Under the pieces are notes generated by a model. It was not told the origin of the DNA. It ran no database searches and worked only from the letters and a program-made list of their open reading frames with translations. A stretch of DNA of 64,000 nt from Hydrogenophaga sp. PBL-H3 (lineage in GTDB: Bacteria > Pseudomonadota > Gammaproteobacteria > Burkholderiales > Burkholderiaceae_C): NCBI RefSeq assembly GCF_010104355.1, contig NZ_CP044972.1:3906001-3970000 (forward strand). Reading direction: 5' to 3'. The position numbers and the translations under genes are program-made. Position 1 is the stretch's first letter. Every line of letters begins with the position of its first letter. Positions 55,834 through 64,000 of this stretch are shown here, piece after piece.

Positions 55834-57557
55834 GCGCGCACCTCGTGAGAAAAGAACCGCAGCACACTGTCCACCGGGTTCGGTGCGGCCTGGCCCAGGC
55901 CGCAGATGCTGGCATCGCGCATCACCTGCGAGAGCTCGGCCAGCAATGCGGCGTCCCACACCGGCGCCTGGATCAGTTCCACCGCCTTGGTGGTGCCGGC
56001 GCGGCAGGGCGTGCACTGGCCGCACGATTCGTGTTCGAAAAAGCGCATGAGGTTGAGCGCCGCGTCGCGCGCCTTGTCGTGCTGGCCCAGCACCACCACC
56101 GCCATGGAGCCGACAAAGGCACCGTGCTCGGCCAGGGTGTCGAAGTCCAGCGGCACGTCGGCCAGCGCCGCCGGCAGGATGCCGCCCGAGGCGCCGCCCG
56201 GCAGGTAGGCGTACAGCGTGTGGCCCTCGGCCATGCCGCCGGCGTGTTCGTCAATGAGTTCGCGCAGCGTGATGCCGGCGGGCGCGAGGTACACACCCGG
56301 CTGCTTCACGCGGCCCGACACCGAAAAACGCCGCAGGCCGTTGCGCCCGGCGCGTCCGTGCGCAGTCAGCCACGCTGCGCCGTGCGCCAGGATCTCCGGC
56401 AACCACCACAGGGTTTCGGGGTTGTGCGCCAGCGTGGGCCGGCCGAACACACCGTGCAGCGCGACGATGGGGGGCTTGAGGCGCGGCAGGCCGCGCTTGC
56501 CTTCCACCGATTCGATCAGCGCCGACTCTTCGCCGCAGATGTAGGCGCCTGCGCCACGCCGGAGTTCGATGATGGGCGGCGTGTAGCCCGGGTACTGGAC
56601 GGTCAGCGCTGGCAGCCGCATCGCCAGCGTGTCGAGTTCGCGCTGCAGCAGCACGCGAGCGTCGTGGTATTCGTCGCGCAGGTACAGCCACACGTGGTCG
56701 ATGCCGACCACCTGCGCTGCGATCAACAGACCCTCCAAGACCTGCGGTGCACCGGCCTGCGCGCTGGTGAGCACGTGGCCGTCCTTGAAGGTGCCCACCT
56801 CGCCCTCGTCGATGTTGACCACCATGTGGCGCGGGCCGCTCTGCGCGCGCACCGTCTCCCACTTGCGCCAGGCCGGAAAGCCCGCGCCGCCCAGGCCACG
56901 CAGGTTGGAGGCCTTGAGTTCGGCCAGCACCTGCTCGGCGCCGAGTTCGCCGGAAAGCACGCGCTGCAACTGCTTCAGATCGGAGGCGTCGGGTACCGGC
57001 AGTTCGCGTGGGCCGGTGTCACCTCTGGCCAGCAAAGCCTGCACCGCATCCACGCTCGCATGCGGCAACTGCCGCTGGCCCACGCAGGCGGCCGGTGCAC
57101 GGTGGCACTGGCCAATGCAGGGCGCAGCCTGCACGCGCACCGAAGCGTCGTGCGCCAGCGAGGCCTGCAGCTCGGCCATCAGGGTCTCGCTGCCTGCCAA
57201 CGTGCACGAGAGACTGTTGCACACGCGCACCACGGTGGCGGGCACGGCCGCCTCGTCGTCCACGATCTCGAAGTGGTGGTAGAAGCTCGCAACCTCGAAC
57301 ACCTCGACCTGGCTGAGCCGCAGGTGTTCGGCCAGCGCTGCCAGCTGCCCGTGGCGCAAAGCCCCTTCCCCGTCCTGCAGCCGGTGCAGGTGCTCGATCA
57401 ACAAGTCGGCGCGCGGCGCCAGGCCGGCGCACAAGGCCAGCACGCGCTCGCGCGCGGCGGGCTGCACTTGCCGGCCCTTGGGCGCATGGCGTGCGGCACC
57501 GCGCAGAGGCGTGCGGACAGGGGTGTCCACGGAGCGGATGGGGATCACGGTGTTCAT
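55830..57557 (-). CDS. fdsB: Formate dehydrogenase beta subunit (fused NuoE-NuoF type)
   Basis: This diaphorase subunit passes electrons from the alpha subunit to NAD. The 575-residue protein fuses a thioredoxin-like [2Fe-2S] domain (about 35-165; CNSLSC ... CIGQCHRAPA) to a NuoF-like domain with FMN/NAD sites (GLGGAGFPAWRKWE, GEESALIESVEGKRGLPRLKPP) and a C-terminal [4Fe-4S] motif (SCGQCTPCRAG ... ICGLG). In Cupriavidus the two parts are separate (FdsG, FdsB); the fusion resembles Methylobacterium FDH1. It is divergent from the regulator gene, 59 bp between starts. Confidence 0.94.
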   Translation of the reverse strand: MNTVIPIRSVDTPVRTPLRGAARHAPKGRQVQPAARERVLALCAGLAPRADLLIEHLHRLQDGEGALRHGQLAALAEHLRLSQVEVFEVASFYHHFEIVDDEAAVPATVVRVCNSLSCTLAGSETLMAELQASLAHDASVRVQAAPCIGQCHRAPAACVGQRQLPHASVDAVQALLARGDTGPRELPVPDASDLKQLQRVLSGELGAEQVLAELKASNLRGLGGAGFPAWRKWETVRAQSGPRHMVVNIDEGEVGTFKDGHVLTSAQAGAPQVLEGLLIAAQVVGIDHVWLYLRDEYHDARVLLQRELDTLAMRLPALTVQYPGYTPPIIELRRGAGAYICGEESALIESVEGKRGLPRLKPPIVALHGVFGRPTLAHNPETLWWLPEILAHGAAWLTAHGRAGRNGLRRFSVSGRVKQPGVYLAPAGITLRELIDEHAGGMAEGHTLYAYLPGGASGGILPAALADVPLDFDTLAEHGAFVGSMAVVVLGQHDKARDAALNLMRFFEHESCGQCTPCRAGTTKAVELIQAPVWDAALLAELSQVMRDASICGLGQAAPNPVDSVLRFFSHEVRA

Positions 57558-57589
57558 GCCTTCAGCCTAGCACCGTGGGCGGGTTTTAA

Positions 57590-57607
57590 TATGTTCTCCA
57601 TTTCATA
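57590..57607. promoter_or_regulatory. Candidate operator between fds genes and regulator
   Basis: The 59-bp divergent gap is AT-rich around TTAATATG-TTCTCCATTT-CATAAAT, an imperfect inverted repeat (TATG ... CATA, 10-base spacer). Its position between two starts makes it the likely binding site of the ModE-like regulator encoded to the right. Evidence is positional only. Confidence 0.4.
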
Positions 57608-57616
57608 AATAGCCCC

Positions 57617-58687
57617 ATGCTGAGCATCACCCTGCAACCCCAATGGCGCATCAGCCAGGACGACGGCTCCGCGCTCGACGCCAACACCTTGCTGCACCTG
57701 CTGGCGGCCGTGCAGGCCTCGGGCAGCATCTCGCAGGCGGGCCGCGAACTGGACTTGTCGTACCGCCACGCCTGGGGCTTGCTGCAGCAGGCGGAAGCGC
57801 TCTTTGGCCAGGCGCTGCTGGTGCGCGGGCGGGGCCGGGGCTCGGTGCTGACCGAGCTGGGGGAAAAGCTCATCTGGGCCGACGCTCGGATCGGCGCGCG
57901 GCTGCAACCGCTGCTGGATTCGCTGGCCTCGGAGCTGCAAGGCCAGCTCGGGCGCGTGCAACGCCGCCAGCGCGCGGTGCCGCGCCTGCACGCCAGCCAC
58001 GGCTTTGCCGTGGCCGCGCTGTGCGAACAGCTCGCCGCGCGCCAGGTGCCGGTGGAGCTGCGTTACCGCAACAGCCTGGAGGCGGTGGCGGCGCTGGCAC
58101 AGGGCGAGTGCGAGCTGGCAGGGTTTCACGTGCCGCTGGGCGAATTCGAAGCCGCGGCGGCCCAGCGCTACCTGCCCTGGCTCCAGCGCGATCAACACCA
58201 GCTGGTGCATCTCGCGGTGCGCACCCAGGGTCTGTTTGTGGCGGCCGGCAACCCACTGGGCATCCACGGCCTGGACGACCTCACCCGCCACGGGCTGCGC
58301 TTTGTCAACCGACCCGAAGGCTCGGGCACCCGGGTGCTGACCGATCTGCTGTTGCAGCGCCAGGGCATCGCGCCGCGCGCGGTGGCCGGCTTTGAAAACA
58401 CCGAACTCACCCACGCGGCGGTGGCCGCCTATGTGGCCAGCGGCATGGCCGATGTGGGCATCGGTGTGCAGACCGCTGCGCACCGCTTCGGCCTGCATTT
58501 CATTCCCTTGCTCAAGGAGCGCTACTTCTTCGCCATGCCGGCCGATGCGATCCAGCGCGACGAATTGCGGCCGGTGCTCACCGTGCTGCGTTCACCGGCC
58601 TTTCGGGCGCGGGTGGCTGCGCTCAAGGGCTACGAGGCGGCCAACACGGGCGAGGTGCTGAGCGTGCGCGAGGCGTTCGCGGCGTGA
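57617..58687 (+). CDS. ModE-like HTH regulator with PBP-type ligand domain
   Basis: The 356-residue regulator has an N-terminal LysR/ModE-type winged helix (about 20-90: LLAAVQASGSISQAGRELDLSYRHAWGLLQQAEALFGQALLVRGRGRGSVLTELG) and a C-terminal periplasmic-binding-protein-like domain (about 120-340: NRPEGSGTRVLTDLLLQRQGI, then THAAVAAYVASGMADVGIGV). Such fusions usually sense small oxyanions or molybdopterin-pathway signals. Divergent placement implies that it controls the formate dehydrogenase operon, possibly in response to formate or molybdate. Its stop is 4 bases from the convergent isomerase-like gene. Confidence 0.9.
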   Translation: MLSITLQPQWRISQDDGSALDANTLLHLLAAVQASGSISQAGRELDLSYRHAWGLLQQAEALFGQALLVRGRGRGSVLTELGEKLIWADARIGARLQPLLDSLASELQGQLGRVQRRQRAVPRLHASHGFAVAALCEQLAARQVPVELRYRNSLEAVAALAQGECELAGFHVPLGEFEAAAAQRYLPWLQRDQHQLVHLAVRTQGLFVAAGNPLGIHGLDDLTRHGLRFVNRPEGSGTRVLTDLLLQRQGIAPRAVAGFENTELTHAAVAAYVASGMADVGIGVQTAAHRFGLHFIPLLKERYFFAMPADAIQRDELRPVLTVLRSPAFRARVAALKGYEAANTGEVLSVREAFAA

Positions 58688-58691
58688 TCCG

Positions 58692-59375
58692 TCAGCGCCG
58701 GCGCACGCCCTCGGGCCGTTGCGCCGCAGCGTCCCAGCCACCGTCAAACCAGGCGTCGCCCTCCAGATGGGCGCGCAACATCGGCAACGCGTCAAAGCCC
58801 CAGAACACGCGGCCATCCACCACCACCGACGGCACGCCGAACAGACCGAGCGCCATGGCTTCGTCGGTGTTGGCGCGCAGCCGCTGTTTCACCACCTCGC
58901 CGTCGGGCGGGCTCCATGGCTTGCCGCGCTGGACCATGTGGTCCTGCAGGCGGGCTTGCAGCTCGGCCAGGCGCGCCGGGTCGGCGGCGTCCTGTCCGCC
59001 GTGCCACACGTGGTGGAAGAGTTGTTCGGTCACATACCGGCTGGTATCGCCGGGGGCATCGTCTGTGGCGCAAGCCAGGCCCAGGCGCAGCAAGGGCAGC
59101 GGATTGAAGGGATGGGCCGCGGGCAGCTCCAGCCGCACGCCATGGTGGTGGCCCAGCCACGCCACCTGGCGGTAGGTCCAGTCGCGCTTGGCGGGGATCT
59201 CTGCCGGGCCGAGCTGACCGTGAGCCTTGAGCAGCGCGGCAAACAGCACCGGCTTGTAGCGCACCGCCACGCTGTGGCCCATGAGCGCCAGGGGCAGGCA
59301 CTCGAACGCAAGATGCGCATAAGGCGAGATGGGGTCGTAGTGGAACGTGATCTCGCGAAGTTCGGTGTTGGTCAT
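58692..59375 (-). CDS. DsbA-fold 2-hydroxychromene-2-carboxylate isomerase-like protein
   Basis: The 227-residue protein has the kappa-GST/DsbA-like fold: ITFHYDPISPYAHLAFECLPL (Ser in SPYAHL replaces the redox Cys), a helical insertion (about 60-175), then NTDEAMALGLFGVPSVVVDGRVFWGFDALPML. These enzymes use glutathione to isomerise aromatic intermediates, as in naphthalene breakdown; no such pathway is nearby, so the substrate is open. The start at 59375 is the first ATG. It follows the DUF1289 gene on the same strand. Confidence 0.88.
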   Translation of the reverse strand: MTNTELREITFHYDPISPYAHLAFECLPLALMGHSVAVRYKPVLFAALLKAHGQLGPAEIPAKRDWTYRQVAWLGHHHGVRLELPAAHPFNPLPLLRLGLACATDDAPGDTSRYVTEQLFHHVWHGGQDAADPARLAELQARLQDHMVQRGKPWSPPDGEVVKQRLRANTDEAMALGLFGVPSVVVDGRVFWGFDALPMLRAHLEGDAWFDGGWDAAAQRPEGVRRR

Positions 59376-59404
59376 GGTCTGGTGCTGGTGAGGGCGTGGA
59401 CTAA

Positions 59405-59417
59405 CTCAGCCCGAACG
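59405..59417. repeat. Fragment of the REP-like repeat
   Basis: CTCAGCCCGAACG is a 13-base remnant of the unit seen at 9924-9997 and 45001-45141, here alone in the 52-bp gap between the DUF1289 stop and the isomerase-like start. Confidence 0.55.
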
Positions 59418-59427
59418 AAGGACGGGG

Positions 59428-59670
59428 TCACGGACCCGGGGCCAGGCTCACCTGCCGGGCTTCGATCTGCTGCCACACCACCAGTTTCTCGGCATCCCCC
59501 ATGCGGCTCCACTGGGAAATTTCGGCCAGCGTGCGAAAGCAGCCTTTGCACGACAGCTTGGCCTCGTCCATCTCGCAGACCGAGATGCAGGGCGACGGCA
59601 CGCCGGGCGCGATGCCCGCTTTGGCGCGGGCGGCCTGGAGCGTGACAGGAGGGCGGGTGGGCAGGGACAT
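59428..59670 (-). CDS. DUF1289 protein
   Basis: The 80-residue protein has the DUF1289 signature: SPCISVCEMDEAKLSCKGCFRTLAEISQW, with four cysteines (CxxxC and CxxC) that probably bind zinc or an Fe-S cluster, followed by MGDAEKLVVWQQIEAR. It is common in proteobacteria and of unknown role. It starts 14 bases after the YbaK-type gene on the same strand and may form an operon with it and the isomerase-like gene. Confidence 0.92.
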   Translation of the reverse strand: MSLPTRPPVTLQAARAKAGIAPGVPSPCISVCEMDEAKLSCKGCFRTLAEISQWSRMGDAEKLVVWQQIEARQVSLAPGP

Positions 59671-59684
59671 GGTGAGACGGGTTT

Positions 59685-60188
59685 TCAGGCCACGGTGACG
59701 TCGTGCACGGGTGCACCGGTCAGGGTCTGGAGTTGTTGGGGGGTGAGGGGAAAAACGGCGTGCGGATGGCCCGCAGCGGCCCAGATGGTGTCAAAGCGGA
59801 ACAGCTGTGCGTCGATCAGCGTGACGACCCTTGTTGCGTGCGCCAGTGGCGAGACACCACCGATGGAAAAGCCGGTGGCGCTTTTCACGAAATCGGCGTC
59901 GGCGCGGCCGAGCTTGCCGCCTTCGCCGCAGACGATGGCCTGCACCTTCTTCTCGTCCACACGCAGGTCGCCCGAGGTGACGACCAGCACCGCGACCTCA
60001 TCGGACTTGCGGCGAAACACGATGCTCTTGGCGATCTGGCCCAGCGCCACGCCCAGCGCGTCGGCGGCCTGCTGCGCGGTGCGCGCGGCGTCTTCAAGCA
60101 TGCGCGGGGAGTGCGGATGGCCGAGCGCACGCAAGTGATCGGTCACGCGTTGAACGGCCGGGGTGGTGGAGGTGGAAACATCGCTCAT
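59685..60188 (-). CDS. YbaK/EbsC-family aminoacyl-tRNA deacylase
   Basis: The 167-residue protein has the YbaK/ProX editing fold: TAQQAADALGVALGQIAKSIVFRR (conserved K in the active pocket), VAVLVVTSGDLRVDEKKVQAI, then FSIGGVSPLAH and HAVFPLTPQQLQTLTG. Relatives hydrolyse mischarged Cys- or Ala-tRNA-Pro. Start 60188 is chosen because the family sequence begins there; the extra upstream frame is unsupported. It is divergent from the 633-residue orphan gene, 119 bp apart. Confidence 0.93.
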   Translation of the reverse strand: MSDVSTSTTPAVQRVTDHLRALGHPHSPRMLEDAARTAQQAADALGVALGQIAKSIVFRRKSDEVAVLVVTSGDLRVDEKKVQAIVCGEGGKLGRADADFVKSATGFSIGGVSPLAHATRVVTLIDAQLFRFDTIWAAAGHPHAVFPLTPQQLQTLTGAPVHDVTVA

Positions 60189-60307
60189 GGCACCGATGGT
60201 ATCGACCCTCCAAGGACGCTGCTGACATGGGCTCGCGAAGCGATGGTTGACGCATGGGCAGGCGGACAAACTGATCCCCCATCCGCCAACCTCCCGAAGG
60301 AAGCCCC

Positions 60308-62209
60308 ATGTACGGTCAACTGGACTACATACCAGCTCACGTCGACGCCCCCTGGACCGTCAGCTATTTCCTGTGCCGGGATCTTGCATTGCCGGACTTG
60401 ACCCTGGCTCAAGCGTCCGCACGAGGCCAGACGCTCAAGCAGATCCGCAATGAAGTCTCCGACCTCACGGATGCCCAGCTCAACGGCCTGAGCACCATCG
60501 CCCGAGGCTTGCCAGTCGATACGGGCGACCTGCTGTCCGATCTGTACCTTGCGCTGGCCCACCTGCGGCTGCCCGACGCGCAGCGCAAGGCGCGCGAGGC
60601 CCGCATCGCCACGACGCTGGATGCCCATTTCAACGGCACGCCGACCTTGCCCAGCATGATCGACGGCCTCCGGCACATCCGGCTCCTGGCGCCATTGGCG
60701 CCCGATGCCTTCCTGGAAATCATGGTCCGCAGCCAGGCCGCCCGGCTGCAGATGGTGTCCATGGTCGATCCGGCCTGGGAGGCCCAATGCCAGGACTTCG
60801 TGACCCGTCTCGATGCGCTGACCCACACACTGGGCATTGAGTCGAGAACAGCAGACGACGTTCTGCTGGTCAGCGCCGGCTTCACGCGCGCATGGGCCGA
60901 CCGGCAGGGGTTTCTCGAACTGCTGGCGCAGGCCGCCCAACACCACCTCGCTGGCGCCGTGCAGTGCACCCAGCAGGCCCTGCTCGGCGCTGGCCTGCTG
61001 GTGGCATCCGAGGGGGACATTCTGGTGAGCGTGTTGCAGGATTGCATGGCGGCGGGATTGGACGGCTCGATGAAGACAGCCATTGAAGATATCGTGACCA
61101 ACCAGGTGGCGATGGGCCGCGCGGCCGACCTGGCCCGCGCCCAGGCGGTCATCGAGGCCACCGTCGATGCCACGCGCGCAGGGGTGCCCCTGGGCACCAA
61201 GGTGCAGCAGCAGAACCTGGCTGCCATCACGGCGGCCACTCAGGTCTGGCTGCAACAGCTTCTTCGCATGACACCCCAGCGCCTGCGCCTCTACAACAAG
61301 CTGGCACGGACACCTGCCCCCGCCAGGAGCGACGACCCATCCGGCCCACCCAATCTTGACCCGGTCAACACGTGGTCCGTGAACCGTCTGTTGCGGTGGA
61401 TCGAGGGTCCCATCAGCGAAGGGACTCCGAAGCGACTGGATCGCAAGGCCATCGTGGCCTCGGAAAAAGCAGTACGCCAGGAAGCTCGGGTCAAGACAAA
61501 GATGCCGGACAAGCTCGCACGCGCCGACCTGGACCTGACCGAGGCGGACGTCGACCTCGCGGTGCAGAACGCGTTGAGCACCACCGCCGCGTTCTTCATC
61601 GGGGACATCGAGGACATGCTGTTCCGGGTGAAGGCGCTGGACAACACCTCCACCGCCTCGCAAGCCTGCTCGGACCTGCTCGCCCCGCTCCACAGGCTGA
61701 AGGACGACCTCCAATCCGACGATCAGAAAGCCCGCGCCCTCCTGCACCAGGCGGAGGTGGCGATCGGTTTGCTGCGCAAGGACATCCGTGTCCTGGAGAT
61801 CGATGCACGCACCCGCCAACGCTTTGCCCTGCAACTGCAAATGGCCCTGGCAGGGGAGTCCATGGTGGAAGGCAAGCGCCATGGTGGCGTGATCAACTGT
61901 CCTCTGCATCGCACCGACTGGCCCTGGGTGGCCGAACAATACAACCAGCGCTGGCTGCCCTGGCCCGGCCAGATCACGATCGACGGCGTGTCCCAGCCCC
62001 TGCAACCCGATCAGGCGCTGGGTCTGTACGTGACAGGCAAAAGCCTCAGTGGCTACGAGTTTGATGTGTCGGTGCACCTGTGGCAGCGCAAGCCCGGTCG
62101 GCGCGGCACACCGGGCACGACGGTGGCGCCTTACGCCCCCATGAATGCGGAAGACTGGATCGACACCTGGATACCGTGCACCGTGCTGCACGTGCCGCCC
62201 GCCGGCTGA
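60308..62209 (+). CDS. Large orphan protein of unknown function
   Basis: The 633-residue soluble protein matches no family I know. AAGGA precedes the start. Residues about 1-300 are almost all alpha-helical (e.g. QTLKQIRNEVSDLTDAQLNGLSTIARGL, EARIATTLDAHF), suggesting a helical-repeat scaffold. A Pro-rich linker lies near 335-355, a basic stretch near 375-410 (KRLDRKAIVASEKAVRQEARVKTKMPDKLAR), and more helices run to about 525. The C-terminal 100 residues are rich in Trp/Pro/Gly and look beta-structured (YNQRWLPWPGQITIDGVSQPLQPDQ). No signal peptide or membrane helix is seen. It stands alone between housekeeping genes. Confidence 0.82.
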   Translation: MYGQLDYIPAHVDAPWTVSYFLCRDLALPDLTLAQASARGQTLKQIRNEVSDLTDAQLNGLSTIARGLPVDTGDLLSDLYLALAHLRLPDAQRKAREARIATTLDAHFNGTPTLPSMIDGLRHIRLLAPLAPDAFLEIMVRSQAARLQMVSMVDPAWEAQCQDFVTRLDALTHTLGIESRTADDVLLVSAGFTRAWADRQGFLELLAQAAQHHLAGAVQCTQQALLGAGLLVASEGDILVSVLQDCMAAGLDGSMKTAIEDIVTNQVAMGRAADLARAQAVIEATVDATRAGVPLGTKVQQQNLAAITAATQVWLQQLLRMTPQRLRLYNKLARTPAPARSDDPSGPPNLDPVNTWSVNRLLRWIEGPISEGTPKRLDRKAIVASEKAVRQEARVKTKMPDKLARADLDLTEADVDLAVQNALSTTAAFFIGDIEDMLFRVKALDNTSTASQACSDLLAPLHRLKDDLQSDDQKARALLHQAEVAIGLLRKDIRVLEIDARTRQRFALQLQMALAGESMVEGKRHGGVINCPLHRTDWPWVAEQYNQRWLPWPGQITIDGVSQPLQPDQALGLYVTGKSLSGYEFDVSVHLWQRKPGRRGTPGTTVAPYAPMNAEDWIDTWIPCTVLHVPPAG

Positions 62210-62242
62210 GCGCTCCCCGGACGCTTGCGGAATCGGGGTGAC

Positions 62243-62884
62243 TCAGGCCGCGCGCTTGACCAGCAGCAGGCTCGCCCCCATGGCCATGAGCACGCCGCCG
62301 AACACGCGGTTTTGCGCGCGCCGTGCCTTTGCTGTCGCCAGCCAGCGCTGGGCGCGCGAGGCGAGAAACGCGTAACCATGCATGACCACCAGATCGACCC
62401 CGATGGTGGTGAGCAGCAACACCACCAATTGCAACCACAGGGGTCGCTGCGGATCGATGAACTGCGGCAGCACCGCCACCATGAACACGATGCCCTTGGG
62501 GTTGGTCACGTTGGTGAAGAAGCCGGTGACGAAGCGCTCGCGCGCGCTCGGTACACCCGGCTGTGCGGGCAAGGCCTCACCGGTGGCGGCCTGCGCGTTC
62601 ACGGGTGAGCGCCATTGCTTCCAACCCAGCCAGATCAGATAGGCCGCGCCAGCGAACTTCACCACCGTGAAGGCGGTGGCCGACGCCAGCAGCAGCGCGC
62701 CCACACCCACGCCCGCCACCAGCAGAATCACCGCCAGCCCCAGCTGCAGGCCGGCGATGGTGGCGCTGGTCTTCTGCACGCCATAGGCGAGGCCGTGCGT
62801 CATGGACAGCACCGCACCCGACCCCGGCGACAGGGCAATGGCCCACGAGGCCAGGAAATACGCCAGCCAGACTTGCAGTTCCAT
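62243..62884 (-). CDS. LysE/RhtB-family exporter
   Basis: The 213-residue inner-membrane protein has six predicted helices and the RhtB landmarks LSPGSGAVLSMTHGLAYGVQKT, GAAYLIWLGWKQWRS and GFFTNVTNPKGIVFMVAVLPQFI. It exports amino acids (Lys, Arg, homoserine/threonine types); the specific substrate cannot be read. The start at 62884 lies 14 bases after the stop of the HMG-CoA-lyase gene, so the two are probably one transcript. Confidence 0.93.
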   Translation of the reverse strand: MELQVWLAYFLASWAIALSPGSGAVLSMTHGLAYGVQKTSATIAGLQLGLAVILLVAGVGVGALLLASATAFTVVKFAGAAYLIWLGWKQWRSPVNAQAATGEALPAQPGVPSARERFVTGFFTNVTNPKGIVFMVAVLPQFIDPQRPLWLQLVVLLLTTIGVDLVVMHGYAFLASRAQRWLATAKARRAQNRVFGGVLMAMGASLLLVKRAA

Positions 62885-62898
62885 GTTCGTTTGCTCCT

Positions 62899-63807
62899 TC
62901 AGCCCGCCCGCTTGGCCAGCAGCGCGCGCGCCACGCGCGAGCCGCTCGGCCGGCCCAAATGCTCGCTGATGTAGGCACCCGCATCGACCAGTGCGTCCAG
63001 ATCGATGCCGGTCGCTATGCCCATGCCGTGCAGCAGGTACACCACGTCTTCGGTGGCCACGTTGCCAGTGGCGCCCTTGGCATACGGGCAACCGCCCAGG
63101 CCGGCCACGGACGACTGGAAGTTCCACACACCCAGCTCCAGCGCGGCCAGCGTGTTGGACAGCGCCTGGCCATAGGTGTCGTGGAAGTGGCCGGAGATGT
63201 CGTCGATGCCGTAGTGCTGCAGGGTGGCTTCAAGTGCGGCCTGCACCTTGCGCGGCGTGCCCACACCAATAGTGTCGGCCACGTCCACGCGCTGCACGCC
63301 GATGCCCTTCATGAGCCCGGCGAGATACGCCACGCGCCCGGGCGCGATCTCGCCTTCGTACGGGCAACCCACGGTGCAGCTCATGGCGCCGCGCACCGCG
63401 ATGCCGGCCGCGCGCGCGGCCTCCACCACCGGCGCAAAGCGCTCGATGCTCTCGGCGATCGAGCAGTTGATGTTCTTCTGGCTGAACGCCTCGCTGGCGG
63501 CGGCGAACACCACGATCTCGTCGGGCTTGTCGAGCACCGCCGCCTCGAACCCCTTGAGGTTGGGCGTGAGCACCGAGTAGCGCACGCCACCCTGGCGCGA
63601 CATGCCGGCCATCACCTCGTGGTTGTCGGCCATCTGCGGCACCCACTTGGGGCTTACATAGCTGGTGACTTCGATCTCTTTCAGCCCAGCGGCCTGCAGG
63701 CGGTGCACCAGCTCGATCTTCACCGCGGCGGGCACCGGCTGCTTTTCGTTCTGCAATCCGTCGCGCGGGCCGACGTCGATGAGCCTGACTCGGGAGGGGA
63801 TGTTCAT
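62899..63807 (-). CDS. mvaB: Hydroxymethylglutaryl-CoA lyase
   Basis: This DRE-TIM-type lyase cleaves HMG-CoA to acetoacetate and acetyl-CoA, the last step of leucine breakdown. The 302-residue protein contains IDVGPRDGLQNE (metal-binding D and R), the His pair SGHFHDTYGQAL and the catalytic-Cys loop GGCPYAKGATGNVATED. Start 63807 (MNIPSRVRL) is chosen over an upstream GTG in frame. It follows the hydroxyacid dehydrogenase gene closely (13 bp) on the same strand. The related leucine-pathway genes are not in the window. Confidence 0.94.
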   Translation of the reverse strand: MNIPSRVRLIDVGPRDGLQNEKQPVPAAVKIELVHRLQAAGLKEIEVTSYVSPKWVPQMADNHEVMAGMSRQGGVRYSVLTPNLKGFEAAVLDKPDEIVVFAAASEAFSQKNINCSIAESIERFAPVVEAARAAGIAVRGAMSCTVGCPYEGEIAPGRVAYLAGLMKGIGVQRVDVADTIGVGTPRKVQAALEATLQHYGIDDISGHFHDTYGQALSNTLAALELGVWNFQSSVAGLGGCPYAKGATGNVATEDVVYLLHGMGIATGIDLDALVDAGAYISEHLGRPSGSRVARALLAKRAG

Positions 63808-63820
63808 GGGAGGTTTGCTT

Positions 63821-64000
63821 TCAATATCCACGGTCGCGGTGCACCACACCCGCGATCGGCTCGCCGCGCGACAACGCCACGATCTTGCCGGCGATCTGCG
63901 CGATGCTTTCGTCGCGCAGGGTGCGGGCCGAGGTGTGCGGCGTGACAGTGACTTTGGGGTGTTGCCAGAAGGGGTGATCGGCCGGCAGCGGCTCGGTGCG
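63821..64000 (-). CDS. ghrA: D-2-hydroxyacid dehydrogenase (C-terminal end)
   Basis: These are the last 59 residues of a dehydrogenase, cut by the window's right edge: EPLPADHPFWQHPKVTVTPHTSART then LRDESIAQIAGKIVALSRGEPIAGVVHRDRGY. The PLPxxHPFW ... VTPHxSA pattern with the catalytic His is typical of glyoxylate/hydroxypyruvate reductase A, which reduces glyoxylate or hydroxypyruvate with NADPH. The rest of the gene lies beyond 64000. The exact subgroup is tentative. Confidence 0.82.
   Translation of the reverse strand, partial: RTEPLPADHPFWQHPKVTVTPHTSARTLRDESIAQIAGKIVALSRGEPIAGVVHRDRGY

Noticed and set aside
53002..56025. N-terminal extension of the formate dehydrogenase alpha subunit to 1007 residues.
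   Set aside because: The first 64 residues overlap the beta-subunit gene in another frame and have no homology; MKANDLPDH at 55833 with ATGA coupling fits the family.

Overview
The window is a contiguous, GC-rich and densely coded chromosomal segment of a betaproteobacterium. Burkholderiales is very likely, and Comamonadaceae (Hydrogenophaga/Acidovorax-like) is my best guess. The signs are a SAH riboswitch before ahcY, a double-length UvrA, the bactofilin/DUF6776 pair beside rpsI-rplM, and several copies of a CGTTCGGGCTGAGCCTGTCGAAG-type dispersed repeat. I see no rRNA, tRNA, CRISPR array, transposase or prophage. No gene-free stretch exceeds 300 bases; the longest is about 230 bp, before ahcY, and holds the riboswitch.

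1-10.5 kb: the 3' end of mpl, then a DAHP synthase gene whose leader encodes a peptide packed with Phe/Tyr/Trp codons followed by an intrinsic terminator (aromatic attenuation). Next come a DUF2628/SPOR-type membrane protein, an adaptor-permease-ATPase export operon, ruvAB, and the ybeZ/phoH - MliC-like - ybeY cluster facing dtd.

10.5-26 kb: a cation-efflux gene divergent from a complete glycogen locus (glgB-glgX-malQ-glgC-glgA-glgP, mostly coupled by ATGA overlaps). A sensor kinase/FixJ-type regulator pair follows, then a secreted HbpS/GlcG-family protein and an ankyrin protein. The hbpS promoter shares a bipartite box at identical spacing with the promoter of an ABC-transporter binding protein 26.5 kb away, which suggests one regulon.

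26-32.6 kb: tyrS divergent from an M23 peptidase, then erpA, bactofilin, DUF6776, rpsI-rplM and rlmJ.

32.6-42 kb: paaABCDE behind a TetR-type palindrome, ompW with two FNR-like boxes, a Bug-type binding protein, and the ahcY-tlyA-metF-rlpA operon under the SAH riboswitch.

42-64 kb: a HAD phosphatase and MFS transporter, a small coiled-coil membrane protein, a YkgJ-type protein, the 2013-residue uvrA carrying two in-frame repeat insertions, the ABC binding protein, uspA, an NAD-dependent formate dehydrogenase (fused beta subunit, divergent ModE-like regulator), several small metabolic genes, a 633-residue orphan, a LysE exporter, an HMG-CoA-lyase-type gene, and the 3' end of a D-2-hydroxyacid dehydrogenase.
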